Shown: positions 1 through 5,597 of the stretch, piece by piece
How positions within the stretch are numbered: the first letter of the stretch is position 1
How the letters are laid out: each line of letters opens with the position of its first letter
Source: an uncultured Mycoplasmatota bacterium
Lineage (GTDB): Bacteria; Bacillota_I; Bacilli_A; RF39; UBA660
Direction: 5' to 3'
Assembly (NCBI GenBank): GCA_900546715.1
Contig: UREA01000050.1
Coordinates: 1-7,920, forward strand
DNA length: 7,920 nt
Translations under genes and position numbers: made by a program
Notes under the pieces: model-generated
The model's database searches: none
What the model was told of the DNA's origin: nothing
The model's input: the letters and a program-made list of their open reading frames with translations, nothing else

Positions 1-716
1 ACTTTAGCATTATCCACGTTATTACAAAAAACTAATCCCTTTACTCTATTTCCATTAAAACCATAATATTCAATATATTCAATAATTTCATCAACATATC
101 CTTCTGATAAATAATTATCAACCACAGGATTATTTATTCCAAAATAATGAAAATCACAAAGTATATTTTCTTCTAAAGCCTTTTTTAATCTAATTTCATA
201 TATAATATTATGATCAAAAAGATCATAGATATCAAATTCATCACTACGATCTGGAGAACCAGTCATGCCTAAATAGAATTTTGGAGTAAAATAATTCATA
301 ATTTCCTGGTAACTTGATGCTCCTGCATGATGAACTTCATCAATAACAATTATGTCAAATTCATCTTTTTCATATCTAGAATAATACTTTTCTTGACTCA
401 TAGTCTGTATGGTACTGAATATAAAGTCTGCATCATAATCCTTAGAAGTACCTGTGAAAAGTCCATAACTTCTATTTTTAAAGACATTCTTATATGAGTT
501 CATTGCTTGTTTAGCTATTTGTTCCCTATGTACTTAGAATAATATTTTTCTAGGATTAATTTCTCTTAGTGCAAATTCTGAGGCATATGTTTTACCAGTA
601 CCTGTTGCCCCAAGTAATACTTGTTCTTTAACACCTTTATTAATACCATCGACAAGTTCGTTAATAGCTTCTGGTTGATCCCCACTTGGCTCAAATTTTG
701 AAACTAACTCAAACAT
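1..716 (-). pseudogene. Broken UvrB-like/DUF3427-type DEAD/DEAH helicase, partial
   Basis: Superfamily II helicase remnant, running off the left edge. The first 43 residues look like UvrB: FELVSKFEPSGDQPEAI, then Walker A GATGTGKT at residues 36-43. After Walker A the protein is not UvrB. It continues as the helicases found with DUF3427: YASEFALRE, VHREQIAKQA, FSTIQTMS, the DEVHHAG motif II, a MTGSPDR motif where I expect MTASPDR, then IYEIRL, DFHYFG and VKGLVFCNN. Codon 61 (534-536) is TAA exactly where relatives have I or L before VHREQ, yet the frame is otherwise open from 716 to 1. The start is the ATG at 714-716, because the upstream ATG at 729-731 overlaps the AGGAGGG ribosome site. The nonsense codon and altered motif residues suggest decay, although a sequencing or assembly error is possible. 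The helicase assignment is firm; the chimera reading depends on remembered family sequences. Confidence 0.8.
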
Positions 717-721
717 ATATA

Positions 722-728
722 CCCTCCT
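722..728 (-). promoter_or_regulatory. Ribosome binding site AGGAGGG fixing the helicase start
   Basis: A near-perfect Shine-Dalgarno, AGGAGGG, sits 5 nt before the ATG at 714-716. It overlaps the upstream in-frame ATG at 729-731, which therefore cannot be the start. The resulting N-terminus, MFELVSKF, is the usual UvrB beginning. Confidence 0.8.
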
Positions 729-742
729 CATAAGACTTATTT

Positions 743-771
743 ATTTTACCAAAAAAAGCAAAATATAACAA
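743..771 (-). promoter_or_regulatory. Sigma-A-type promoter for the broken helicase gene
   Basis: TTGTTA (766-771) and TAAAAT (743-748) are separated by exactly 17 bp, with a strong ribosome site downstream. The -35 box lies inside the base of the hairpin that terminates the upstream operon, so the two signals share bases. No Firmicute LexA box (CGAAC-N4-GTTCG) is visible, although many uvrB genes have one. Confidence 0.55.
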
Positions 772-786
772 GCATACCAGCTTGTT
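751..786 (-). terminator. Rho-independent terminator after the channel gene
   Basis: Reading the minus strand, AACAAGC (786-780), a 6-nt loop and GCTTGTT (773-767) form a perfect 7-bp stem. It is followed by ATATTTTGC and seven T (757-751). It lies 32 bp past the stop of the channel gene and would end the 3296-819 operon. The T run is interrupted, so termination may be incomplete. Confidence 0.6.
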
Positions 787-818
787 TATATTATTAATTA
801 ATATTTTTTTAATATTCT

Positions 819-1874
819 TTATTTAGTTATAATCTTTAAATCATTTATTTTTAAAGTGCCTTCTAACTCATTATTCTTTTTAAATATTGTATAACATATT
901 TCGGTAATTTCTTCTAAAGAATCGGTATAATCACTTAAATTAATTTTTATTTTTTTATTATCTAATAATAATTCTTTAGATAAATTATTACCATTACTTA
1001 GTTTTATTTCAAAATTAAGTATTAAATTATCACTTGTATTAATATCTAGTTCTAAATAAGTTGTATCTTTATTATATTTTTCTAAATTAAGATAATTATT
1101 ATGAAAATTATAATACATCATTACAAATGAATCGTCTTTATCTTTCTTTTTAAAAGAATAATTAATATTTTCATCTATACTAAATTTACCACCATTTTCT
1201 ACCCTTAATAAATACTCACTTTTAAAAATTACTGGTTTAATAAATTCATCATAACTTATATTTAGATTTTCTTTTTTTATTTCTTCAACCTTGATACTTT
1301 CTTGACCACTTTTAGTATCTACAAAAGAAAAAATACAATATAATTTTTTATCATTTGATGTAAGTAAACTATAAATAGCTTTATACCAAAAAGTTTCATT
1401 TAAAGAAACTTCCAAATTCCATAAAGAGTTTTTTAGCATTATGGGCATATAGTATTCTTGAGGTTCTAATATGTTCATTGAAATTTTAGAGTCATATAAA
1501 ACAAAAGTAGCTTTCATATCACAGATAGCTTTACCTTTATTTTTAAAGGATATTTTAATGTTTTCTAAATCACATATTATTTCTTTATTAAATTTGACAT
1601 CATCAAGTCTCCAGAAAAGATTGATAGTAAGAAATGTCGTCATTAAAGCAACTGAGATAATACCAATCATTGCTAGAATATTTTGAATGACAGCATCACC
1701 TTCTAGGGCGCCATAACCAATAGTATAAAGAAAATAAAGTCCAGTTTCACTAACAAGTTCAGAGGGAGTTATATCTCCCGAAAATAGTTTGTATAAACTA
1801 AATAAAAAACATATTACAAACATCAGAATAATAAATACTATTACCGTATTAATAATCTTTTTTAACTTTAACAT
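819..1874 (-). CDS. Two-TM K+-channel-like protein with long C-terminal beta domain
   Basis: The 351-residue protein has a hydrophobic helix at about 8-31, a short re-entrant segment ending in T51-I52-G53-Y54-G55, and a second helix at about 62-87. This is the TM1-pore-TM2 plan of potassium channels, and TIGYG matches the TxGYG filter signature. The usual acidic residue after the filter is replaced (GYGA). Residues about 93-200 are a predicted beta-rich segment placed like the cytoplasmic domain of Kir channels, but I see no convincing Kir motif. Residues about 210-351 (TYLELDI, KIKINLSDY, ITEICYTIF, TLKINDLKI) resemble the jelly-roll fold of CIA30/CBM11-like domains. It starts 5 nt after the tsaC stop, with a weak AGGAA site, as last gene of its operon. 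The topology and filter are visible; ion selectivity and the domain folds are inferred. It could be a membrane sensor that only mimics a channel pore. Confidence 0.65.
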   Translation of the reverse strand: MLKLKKIINTVIVFIILMFVICFLFSLYKLFSGDITPSELVSETGLYFLYTIGYGALEGDAVIQNILAMIGIISVALMTTFLTINLFWRLDDVKFNKEIICDLENIKISFKNKGKAICDMKATFVLYDSKISMNILEPQEYYMPIMLKNSLWNLEVSLNETFWYKAIYSLLTSNDKKLYCIFSFVDTKSGQESIKVEEIKKENLNISYDEFIKPVIFKSEYLLRVENGGKFSIDENINYSFKKKDKDDSFVMMYYNFHNNYLNLEKYNKDTTYLELDINTSDNLILNFEIKLSNGNNLSKELLLDNKKIKINLSDYTDSLEEITEICYTIFKKNNELEGTLKINDLKIITK

Positions 1875-1879
1875 AATTC

Positions 1880-2506
1880 CTACTTTCTAATAACTTCTTC
1901 TATATTCTCTTTACTTATAATACCACTTCTTAATATATTTACTTCATTATTTTTTATTTCTACAACAGTGGATGCTAGTAAATTACTACTAATATTTCCT
2001 TTTATAAATATATCAACATAATTTGCTAAATCATTTATAATATCTGTAATATCACTATTATTACTTCTACCTGAAATATTAGCACTAGATGTTGCTAGAG
2101 GATAATCAACACTTTTTAAAATACTTAAAGCAATTTCATGATTAGGTATTCTTACTCCAACAGTATCGCTATTTGCCGTAACTAGATTGCTAATACAATC
2201 TTTCTTTTTTAAAATTAAAGTTATTGGCCCTGGCATAAATTTATTAATTATTTTTTCTTCATCTGCACTCACATAAGCAATATCTTTAATTTTATTAATA
2301 TCACTAAGCATTAAACTAAAAGGTTTAGAATAATCTCTTTTTTTAGCTTGAAATAATTTATCAATTACTTCTACATTCAAAGCATTACCAGCTATCCCAT
2401 AAACGGTTTCTGTGGGAAAAACTATTAATTTATCTTCATCTAAAGCCTTTGTTACAATTCTTAGTTCATCTTCCTTTATCTCTTTAGTCCAATCAAATAC
2501 TTGCAT
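1880..2506 (-). CDS. tsaC: Threonylcarbamoyl-AMP synthase (TsaC/YrdC/Sua5 family)
   Basis: Makes threonylcarbamoyl-AMP from threonine, bicarbonate and ATP in the cytoplasm, the first step of the t6A37 modification of ANN-decoding tRNAs; TsaBDE then transfer the group. At 208 residues this is the short YrdC-domain form without the extra Sua5 domain. Visible motifs are PTETVYG (31-37), K55 and R57 in AKKRDYSKPF, MPGPITLIL (91-99), VGVRIPNH (116-123), the nucleotide-site loop PLATSSANISG (136-146) and STVVE (179-183), ending in ILRSG where ILRPG is usual. The start overlaps the preceding gene by 14 nt and has an AAGGAAAG ribosome site, so translation is probably coupled. Its partners are not in this window. 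Confidence 0.93.
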   Translation of the reverse strand: MQVFDWTKEIKEDELRIVTKALDEDKLIVFPTETVYGIAGNALNVEVIDKLFQAKKRDYSKPFSLMLSDINKIKDIAYVSADEEKIINKFMPGPITLILKKKDCISNLVTANSDTVGVRIPNHEIALSILKSVDYPLATSSANISGRSNNSDITDIINDLANYVDIFIKGNISSNLLASTVVEIKNNEVNILRSGIISKENIEEVIRK

Positions 2507-3296
2507 TATTATCTTTCCTTACCAAACTCATGCCTTTAGAATCTTTATTCATTTTATATAATATATTATTTAATAAATCGATAACTTGAATTGTATGTAA
2601 TTTACCAACTAAATTATATATTGTTTCATAATCTAATATACTAAAAAGATCTTTTATTTCCCCTAAAAAATTATTATATAAATAACAATCCTCTAAATTA
2701 AATAATTTTAAATCAATACTAATTATTAAAGCTACTATTTCTTTAGTTGTATTTAATACTTTTAGTTTATTTATAAGCTCACTAACTATCTGCGGATACT
2801 CTTTTAAAGCTTCTATTTCTAAAAATTCTTTAATAAATGCAACATCACTACCATCTAGAACAATTAAAGCCATCATATCTAATGGAGCATTTGGCAAATA
2901 TTTAGCATAATCATAAAAATATGTATAATCCGCAGAACTAGAAGCAAACAAAAAATTAAATATTTCTTCATCATGATTTTTTAAAACATATTTAGCATAC
3001 CGATAAATATATTCGGAATCATTGGTATTTAATAAAGCTTGTTTAAATCTATCATCTACTCCTACAAAGGAATAACAATACATATAAATAATTCTACTAC
3101 TACCCCATTTAAGTATCTTATCATCCATTTCAGAACTTCTTAAACTCGGAATAAATCTAAGACAATTATAAATATCATTACAAGAAAGAGCACTAATATG
3201 GGCTTTTAATTCATTATCTATAGATATTATTCCTAAATTTACTAAACTACTTAAAAAAGTCCAATTTTTATCCTTTACTATCTCATTTATATTCAT
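2493..3296 (-). CDS. Hypothetical helical protein, first gene of the tsaC operon
   Basis: I do not recognise this 267-residue protein. It has no signal peptide, membrane helix or obvious catalytic motif, and it looks soluble and almost wholly alpha-helical with many aromatics. Two similar segments, YIYRYAKYVL and YTYFYDYAKYLP, occur about 32 residues apart, and the rest breaks into short amphipathic helices, hinting at a helical-repeat (solenoid) scaffold. The ATG at 3294-3296 is chosen over the GTG at 3306-3308 because GAGGT lies 5 nt before it and overlaps the GTG. It ends with TGA inside the start region of tsaC. It is first after a strong promoter, so a link to tsaC or to the channel gene is possible by context only. 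Confidence 0.75.
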   Translation of the reverse strand: MNINEIVKDKNWTFLSSLVNLGIISIDNELKAHISALSCNDIYNCLRFIPSLRSSEMDDKILKWGSSRIIYMYCYSFVGVDDRFKQALLNTNDSEYIYRYAKYVLKNHDEEIFNFLFASSSADYTYFYDYAKYLPNAPLDMMALIVLDGSDVAFIKEFLEIEALKEYPQIVSELINKLKVLNTTKEIVALIISIDLKLFNLEDCYLYNNFLGEIKDLFSILDYETIYNLVGKLHTIQVIDLLNNILYKMNKDSKGMSLVRKDNNASI

Positions 3297-3315
3297 ACAC
3301 AACCTCACTAAATTA

Positions 3316-3344
3316 ATTATAGTTTATTAGTTTTTCTTTGTAAA
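3316..3344 (-). promoter_or_regulatory. Near-consensus promoter for hypothetical-tsaC-channel operon
   Basis: TTTACA (3339-3344) and a perfect TATAAT (3316-3321) are separated by exactly 17 bp, the best promoter in the window. Transcription should begin around 3308-3310, leaving a leader of about a dozen bases that holds little beyond the GAGGT ribosome site. This points to strong constitutive expression. Confidence 0.75.
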
Positions 3345-3364
3345 GTAAAAAGAAAACAAAATTA

Positions 3365-4312
3365 TTATTGTTTCCTTAGTTTTTCAAGTATTTTAATACT
3401 TAAACCAGTAAGTTCTGAAGTTAAATCCAAATTCATGCCTTTTGCAAGCATTCTTTTTGCTGTTTCATACTTTTCAGTTTCTATTCCAGCCTTCATTCCA
3501 GCTTTTCTTCCAGCTTTAATTCCAGTCTTGCGACCAGCAGCTCTTCCAACTTTTCCGCCTTCTTCTCGAGCTATTTCAACATCTAAATCATATTGTGATC
3601 CATACCCTTTATTAGCATCATTTGCTAAATATTCATCTACAAATTTTAATGCTTGTTCCATAAACCAGTTTCCTCCTTTCGCTAAGTTTTCTAACTCACT
3701 CATGCTTTTTCTATTCATAAAATCAAGTATTTCCAATAACCTTTCATCTTTATTATACACCCCAGTTTCATATGAGTCAACAAAAACTATATACATTTGT
3801 TTATAATCATTTATTTTTTTATATGGCTCTTTTAATGTTTCTAAATCTACTATTCCATACTTTTTTATAAAATTTTTCTTTGTTCCTTTTCTAGGAACAA
3901 AATTAAAACATATTACCTTATTATCTTCTGTAAAATTATCTTTATTATTTTTTTCAAACCTACTAGATGATACTCTATCTAAATAAGCTTCACTTTTTCT
4001 ATATTGTTTTAATCCAAATGTTGTGTATGATTCAAATAACAATATATCTCCAGTATCTGTTGTTATAACAATATCTCGGTAATAGTCTTGTTTTAATACG
4101 CTATCTGCCATATCTAATTTTTGAGGTTCACACCTAATACTTCCATATTTTAAATTAAGATGTAAATAATCACTTAATGCATCAAGTAAATACTTAGCCA
4201 TTTTCTTATGCCTAAACACATTCTTAAATATTTGATCATCAAGCATTATAGGATATTTACCACTTAATATTCTATCCCTACGATTTTGTTTAATTTTAAT
4301 ATTATTAGACAT
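3365..4312 (-). CDS. PD-(D/E)XK nuclease-family 'transposase' (Rpn/YhgA-like)
   Basis: The 315-residue protein has the layout of the PDDEXK_2/Rpn family. Near the N-terminus, LDDQIFKNVFRHKK corresponds to the 'D-x-x-F-K-x-x-F' start of the fold. The active-site candidates are D80 (YRDIVI) and E94 (LLFESY); most relatives have E-x-Q after the second strand, whereas here it is E-S-Y. Residues 254-277 are six GRKA-type tetrapeptides, and the C-terminus (AKRMLAKGM, LTGLSIKILEKL) is the helical tail typical of these proteins. The ATG at 4310-4312 is chosen because GGAGG lies 5 nt upstream; the longer frame to 4360 would start inside the promoter. Relatives are called transposases, but E. coli RpnA acts as a DNA endonuclease that promotes recombination. 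I see no terminal inverted repeats or target duplication, so this is a stand-alone gene. Activity with the altered motif is uncertain. Confidence 0.8.
   Translation of the reverse strand: MSNNIKIKQNRRDRILSGKYPIMLDDQIFKNVFRHKKMAKYLLDALSDYLHLNLKYGSIRCEPQKLDMADSVLKQDYYRDIVITTDTGDILLFESYTTFGLKQYRKSEAYLDRVSSSRFEKNNKDNFTEDNKVICFNFVPRKGTKKNFIKKYGIVDLETLKEPYKKINDYKQMYIVFVDSYETGVYNKDERLLEILDFMNRKSMSELENLAKGGNWFMEQALKFVDEYLANDANKGYGSQYDLDVEIAREEGGKVGRAAGRKTGIKAGRKAGMKAGIETEKYETAKRMLAKGMNLDLTSELTGLSIKILEKLRKQ
3483..3554 (-). repeat. Six 12-bp tandem repeats encoding G-x-x-x linker
   Basis: Six imperfect 12-bp units, plus-strand form about ATTCCAGCTTTT, run head to tail inside the Rpn-like gene. They encode the tetrapeptides KVGR, AAGR, KTGI, KAGR, KAGM and KAGI at residues 254-277, a basic glycine-rich linker between nuclease domain and C-terminal tail. 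Such repeats can gain or lose units by slippage without a frameshift, since 12 is a multiple of 3. Confidence 0.85.
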
Positions 4313-4317
4313 ATATT

Positions 4318-4322
4318 CCTCC
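4318..4322 (-). promoter_or_regulatory. Ribosome binding site GGAGG of the Rpn-like gene
   Basis: GGAGG with a 5-nt spacer precedes the ATG at 4310-4312. It decides the start against the in-frame codon at 4358-4360, which lies upstream of the -10 box and has no ribosome site. Confidence 0.8.
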
Positions 4323-4337
4323 GTTTCATGGTAATAT

Positions 4338-4367
4338 ATCCTAACACTACACAAAAACATTCGTCAA
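4338..4367 (-). promoter_or_regulatory. Sigma-A-type promoter for the Rpn-like gene
   Basis: TTGACG (4362-4367) is 5 of 6 to consensus and TAGGAT (4338-4343) is 4 of 6, with an 18-bp spacer. A good -35 with a weak -10 and slightly long spacer suggests it needs help. The TGTCGA array starts 10 bp upstream of the -35 box, where an activator would sit. Confidence 0.55.
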
Positions 4368-4411
4368 GAGTTTATTTTGTCGAGGCATGTCGATGCATGT
4401 CGAATAAACTC
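4368..4411. repeat. Perfect 9-bp inverted repeat around the first three TGTCGA boxes
   Basis: GAGTTTATT (4368-4376) and AATAAACTC (4403-4411) are perfect reverse complements separated by 26 bp that hold three TGTCGA motifs. The right arm also begins a second palindrome, AAACTC-A-GAGTTT (4406-4418), which leads into the fourth motif. The region is upstream of the likely transcript start, so a DNA-level role (binding site or element end) fits better than an RNA hairpin. Confidence 0.7.
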
Positions 4412-4424
4412 AGAGTTTGTCGAA
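4378..4424 (+). promoter_or_regulatory. Phased TGTCGA array resembling Spo0A boxes
   Basis: TGTCGA occurs at 4378, 4388, 4398 and 4418 on the plus strand, steps of 10, 10 and 20 bp, so all four face the same side of the helix. The seventh bases give TGTCGAG, TGTCGAT, TGTCGAA and TGTCGAA. The consensus Spo0A (0A) box, as I recall it, is TGTCGAA, so two are perfect and two are 6 of 7. The array lies about 10-57 bp upstream of the -35 box of the Rpn-like gene, where Spo0A activates other sigma-A promoters. The repeats and spacing are directly visible; Spo0A as the ligand is inferred. Confidence 0.55.
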
Positions 4425-4441
4425 AATCTCTAAAAATCAAG

Positions 4442-4470
4442 AAAAAAGCAGATTTTTTATTCTGCTTTTT
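4442..4470 (-). terminator. Strong hairpin terminator after murI, possibly bidirectional
   Basis: On the minus strand AAAAAGCAGA (4470-4461), an 8-nt loop and TCTGCTTTTT (4452-4443) form a perfect 10-bp stem with a built-in T run. It starts 5 nt after the murI stop codon. The plus strand has the same A-stem-T form, so it could also stop antisense transcription. Confidence 0.85.
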
Positions 4471-4475
4471 ACCTT

Positions 4476-5201
4476 TTATTTCAATAACTCCCAAAATCTT
4501 TTTTCTTTAAATTCATTTTGACTAGAATCAATAAATTTTATTTTTAATTCATCATATTCATAATTTATATTATGTATCTTTAAAACTCGTAATAATTCTT
4601 TCGTAACACCTTTAGCACCATCATAAAATGTTACATCACCAAGCACCTTTTTAATTTCTGATTTTATTAAAGGATAATGAGTGCATCCTAAAACAACATT
4701 ATCTATATCTTTGTATTTACCTAAAAGCTCATTTAAATACTTACTAACATCTTTATTATTTTCAATTAACTCGGCTAGGCCTATACAAGAAAGTAAAATA
4801 GTATTGTGATTATCATATTTATGGTATAACTCTAAAAATTTTTCGCTTTCAATAGTACCACGAGTGGCCATAACTAAAGTTTTACCTTGAGGATTATAAT
4901 CATGAACCATCTTATACGCCGGCTCAGTGGCAATAAACAAGATTTTGGGATATTTTTCTCTTAAATAACTTACCCCAATGCTACTTGCAGTATTACAAGC
5001 TATAACTATTACAAGACACCCCATATCTATTAGTTTAGTAGCAATATTATCAAGAATACGAAGAATTTCTTCTTTGGTTTTATCACCATAAGGATTATTA
5101 ATTGAATCACTATAATATATAAAGTGACCTCGAGGAATACTTTTTAATATTTCTCTAAATATTGTTACTCCCCCAATACCAGAGTCAATTATACCAATCA
5201 T
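4476..5201 (-). CDS. murI: Glutamate racemase
   Basis: Interconverts L- and D-glutamate without a cofactor, supplying D-Glu for peptidoglycan precursors in the cytoplasm. The 241 residues carry the family signatures DSGIGG (6-11), the PYG loop (37-39), ACNTAS with catalytic C69, an IATEPA segment where VIEPG is usual, and GCTHYP with the second catalytic cysteine C173. It is a little shorter than the usual 260-270 residues, mostly at the ends, with both active-site cysteines kept. The start overlaps the stop of the MerR gene as ATGA and has an AAGGA site, so translation is coupled to the regulator. The pair forms a two-gene operon ending at the hairpin just downstream. An Asp/Glu racemase of other specificity is less likely given the motifs. 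Confidence 0.93.
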   Translation of the reverse strand: MIGIIDSGIGGVTIFREILKSIPRGHFIYYSDSINNPYGDKTKEEILRILDNIATKLIDMGCLVIVIACNTASSIGVSYLREKYPKILFIATEPAYKMVHDYNPQGKTLVMATRGTIESEKFLELYHKYDNHNTILLSCIGLAELIENNKDVSKYLNELLGKYKDIDNVVLGCTHYPLIKSEIKKVLGDVTFYDGAKGVTKELLRVLKIHNINYEYDELKIKFIDSSQNEFKEKRFWELLK

Positions 5202-5545
5202 TTATGTTCCTTATAATATTTTATTTTTTTATTTAAATAATTTAAAGTATCAGTTTTAGCTTTAATTTCTTCTTCTAATGATTTTTTATGTTTTTCTAAA
5301 AGTTCTATTCTTTTATCTATTGTTTCATCACCCTGACTTGCAAGTCCTATAAATTCTTTGATTTCTTCTAAACTTAAACCTGCATTTTTCATACAAATGA
5401 TAAATTCAATTCGTTCTAAATCAGCATCACTATACTCTCTAATACCAGATACTTTTTTTACACTATCAATTAATCCAAATGCTTCATAATACCTTAAAGT
5501 ATCAGTAGTTAAACCATATTTTTTTGCAACTTCACTTATCTTCAA
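5198..5545 (-). CDS. MerR-family regulator, AdhR/NmlR type
   Basis: Small (115 residues) MerR-family transcription factor. The N-terminal winged helix is clear: KISEVAKKYGL (2-12), TLRYYE (16-21), the wing GIREYSDADL (34-43), and IEFIICMKNAGLSLEEI. A coiled-coil dimer helix occupies about 75-112. The single cysteine C51 sits where AdhR and NmlR, which respond to aldehydes and thiol-reactive electrophiles, carry their conserved cysteine. There is no C-terminal metal-binding cysteine pair, arguing against a metal sensor. I choose the TTG at 5543-5545 as start because AGAGGTGAT lies just upstream and overlaps the GTG at 5552-5554; this yields the usual MKISEVA beginning. Its promoter holds a matching operator, so autoregulation is likely, and murI is co-expressed. 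The family is certain; the stimulus is inferred. Confidence 0.9.
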   Translation of the reverse strand: MKISEVAKKYGLTTDTLRYYEAFGLIDSVKKVSGIREYSDADLERIEFIICMKNAGLSLEEIKEFIGLASQGDETIDKRIELLEKHKKSLEEEIKAKTDTLNYLNKKIKYYKEHK

Positions 5546-5549
5546 ATTA

Positions 5550-5558
5550 ATCACCTCT
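5550..5558 (-). promoter_or_regulatory. Ribosome binding site AGAGGTGAT deciding a TTG start
   Basis: AGAGGTGAT pairs over nearly its whole length with the 16S 3' end. Its GAGG core lies 8 nt before TTG (5543-5545), an ideal distance. The alternative GTG start (5552-5554) is part of this site and would have no ribosome site of its own. Confidence 0.75.
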
Positions 5559-5563
5559 ATTTA

Positions 5564-5594
5564 ATAATACCACTTAAAGCCCACTTTAAGTCAA
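5564..5594 (-). promoter_or_regulatory. MerR-type promoter with 19-bp spacer and AdhR-like operator
   Basis: TTGACT (5589-5594) and TATTAT (5564-5569) are 19 bp apart, the stretched spacing typical of MerR-activated promoters. A perfect inverted repeat, ACTTAAAG (5572-5579), CCCA, CTTTAAGT (5584-5591), fills the spacer. Its core, CTTAAAG-N4-CTTTAAG, is, as I recall, the operator described for Bacillus subtilis AdhR. The -35 box starts only 3 bp after the stop of the preceding gene, so read-through from the cysS block could add basal expression. Confidence 0.85.
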
Positions 5595-5597
5595 ATA

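Noticed and set aside
717..818. LexA/SOS box expected before a uvrB-like start
   Set aside because: No CGAAC-N4-GTTCG or close variant is present in this gap.
1471..1686. Plus-strand open frame inside the channel gene
   Set aside because: Antisense shadow of the segment coding the membrane and early C-terminal part; no ribosome site or recognisable product.
3332..3356. Hairpin (8-bp arms) after the Rpn-like gene as a terminator
   Set aside because: The arms hold only one G-C pair, no T run follows, and the stretch is already used by a strong promoter, so I cannot support it.
3435..3806. Plus-strand open frame inside the Rpn-like gene
   Set aside because: It is antisense to a recognised gene, its proline/alanine-rich product simply mirrors the 12-bp repeats, and it lacks family resemblance.
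3365..4312. Complete insertion sequence around the 'transposase' gene
   Set aside because: No matching terminal inverted repeats at both ends and no target-site duplication could be found; the name reflects family annotation only.
4286..4510. Plus-strand 74-codon frame across the intergenic region before murI
   Set aside because: It runs through a terminator hairpin and the TGTCGA array and its product shows no family features.
5198..5201. TGA used as tryptophan (Mycoplasma-type code), considered because of the extreme AT content
   Set aside because: TGA forms functional ATGA stop/start overlaps here and at 5999-6002, and tryptophan codons in the genes are TGG.
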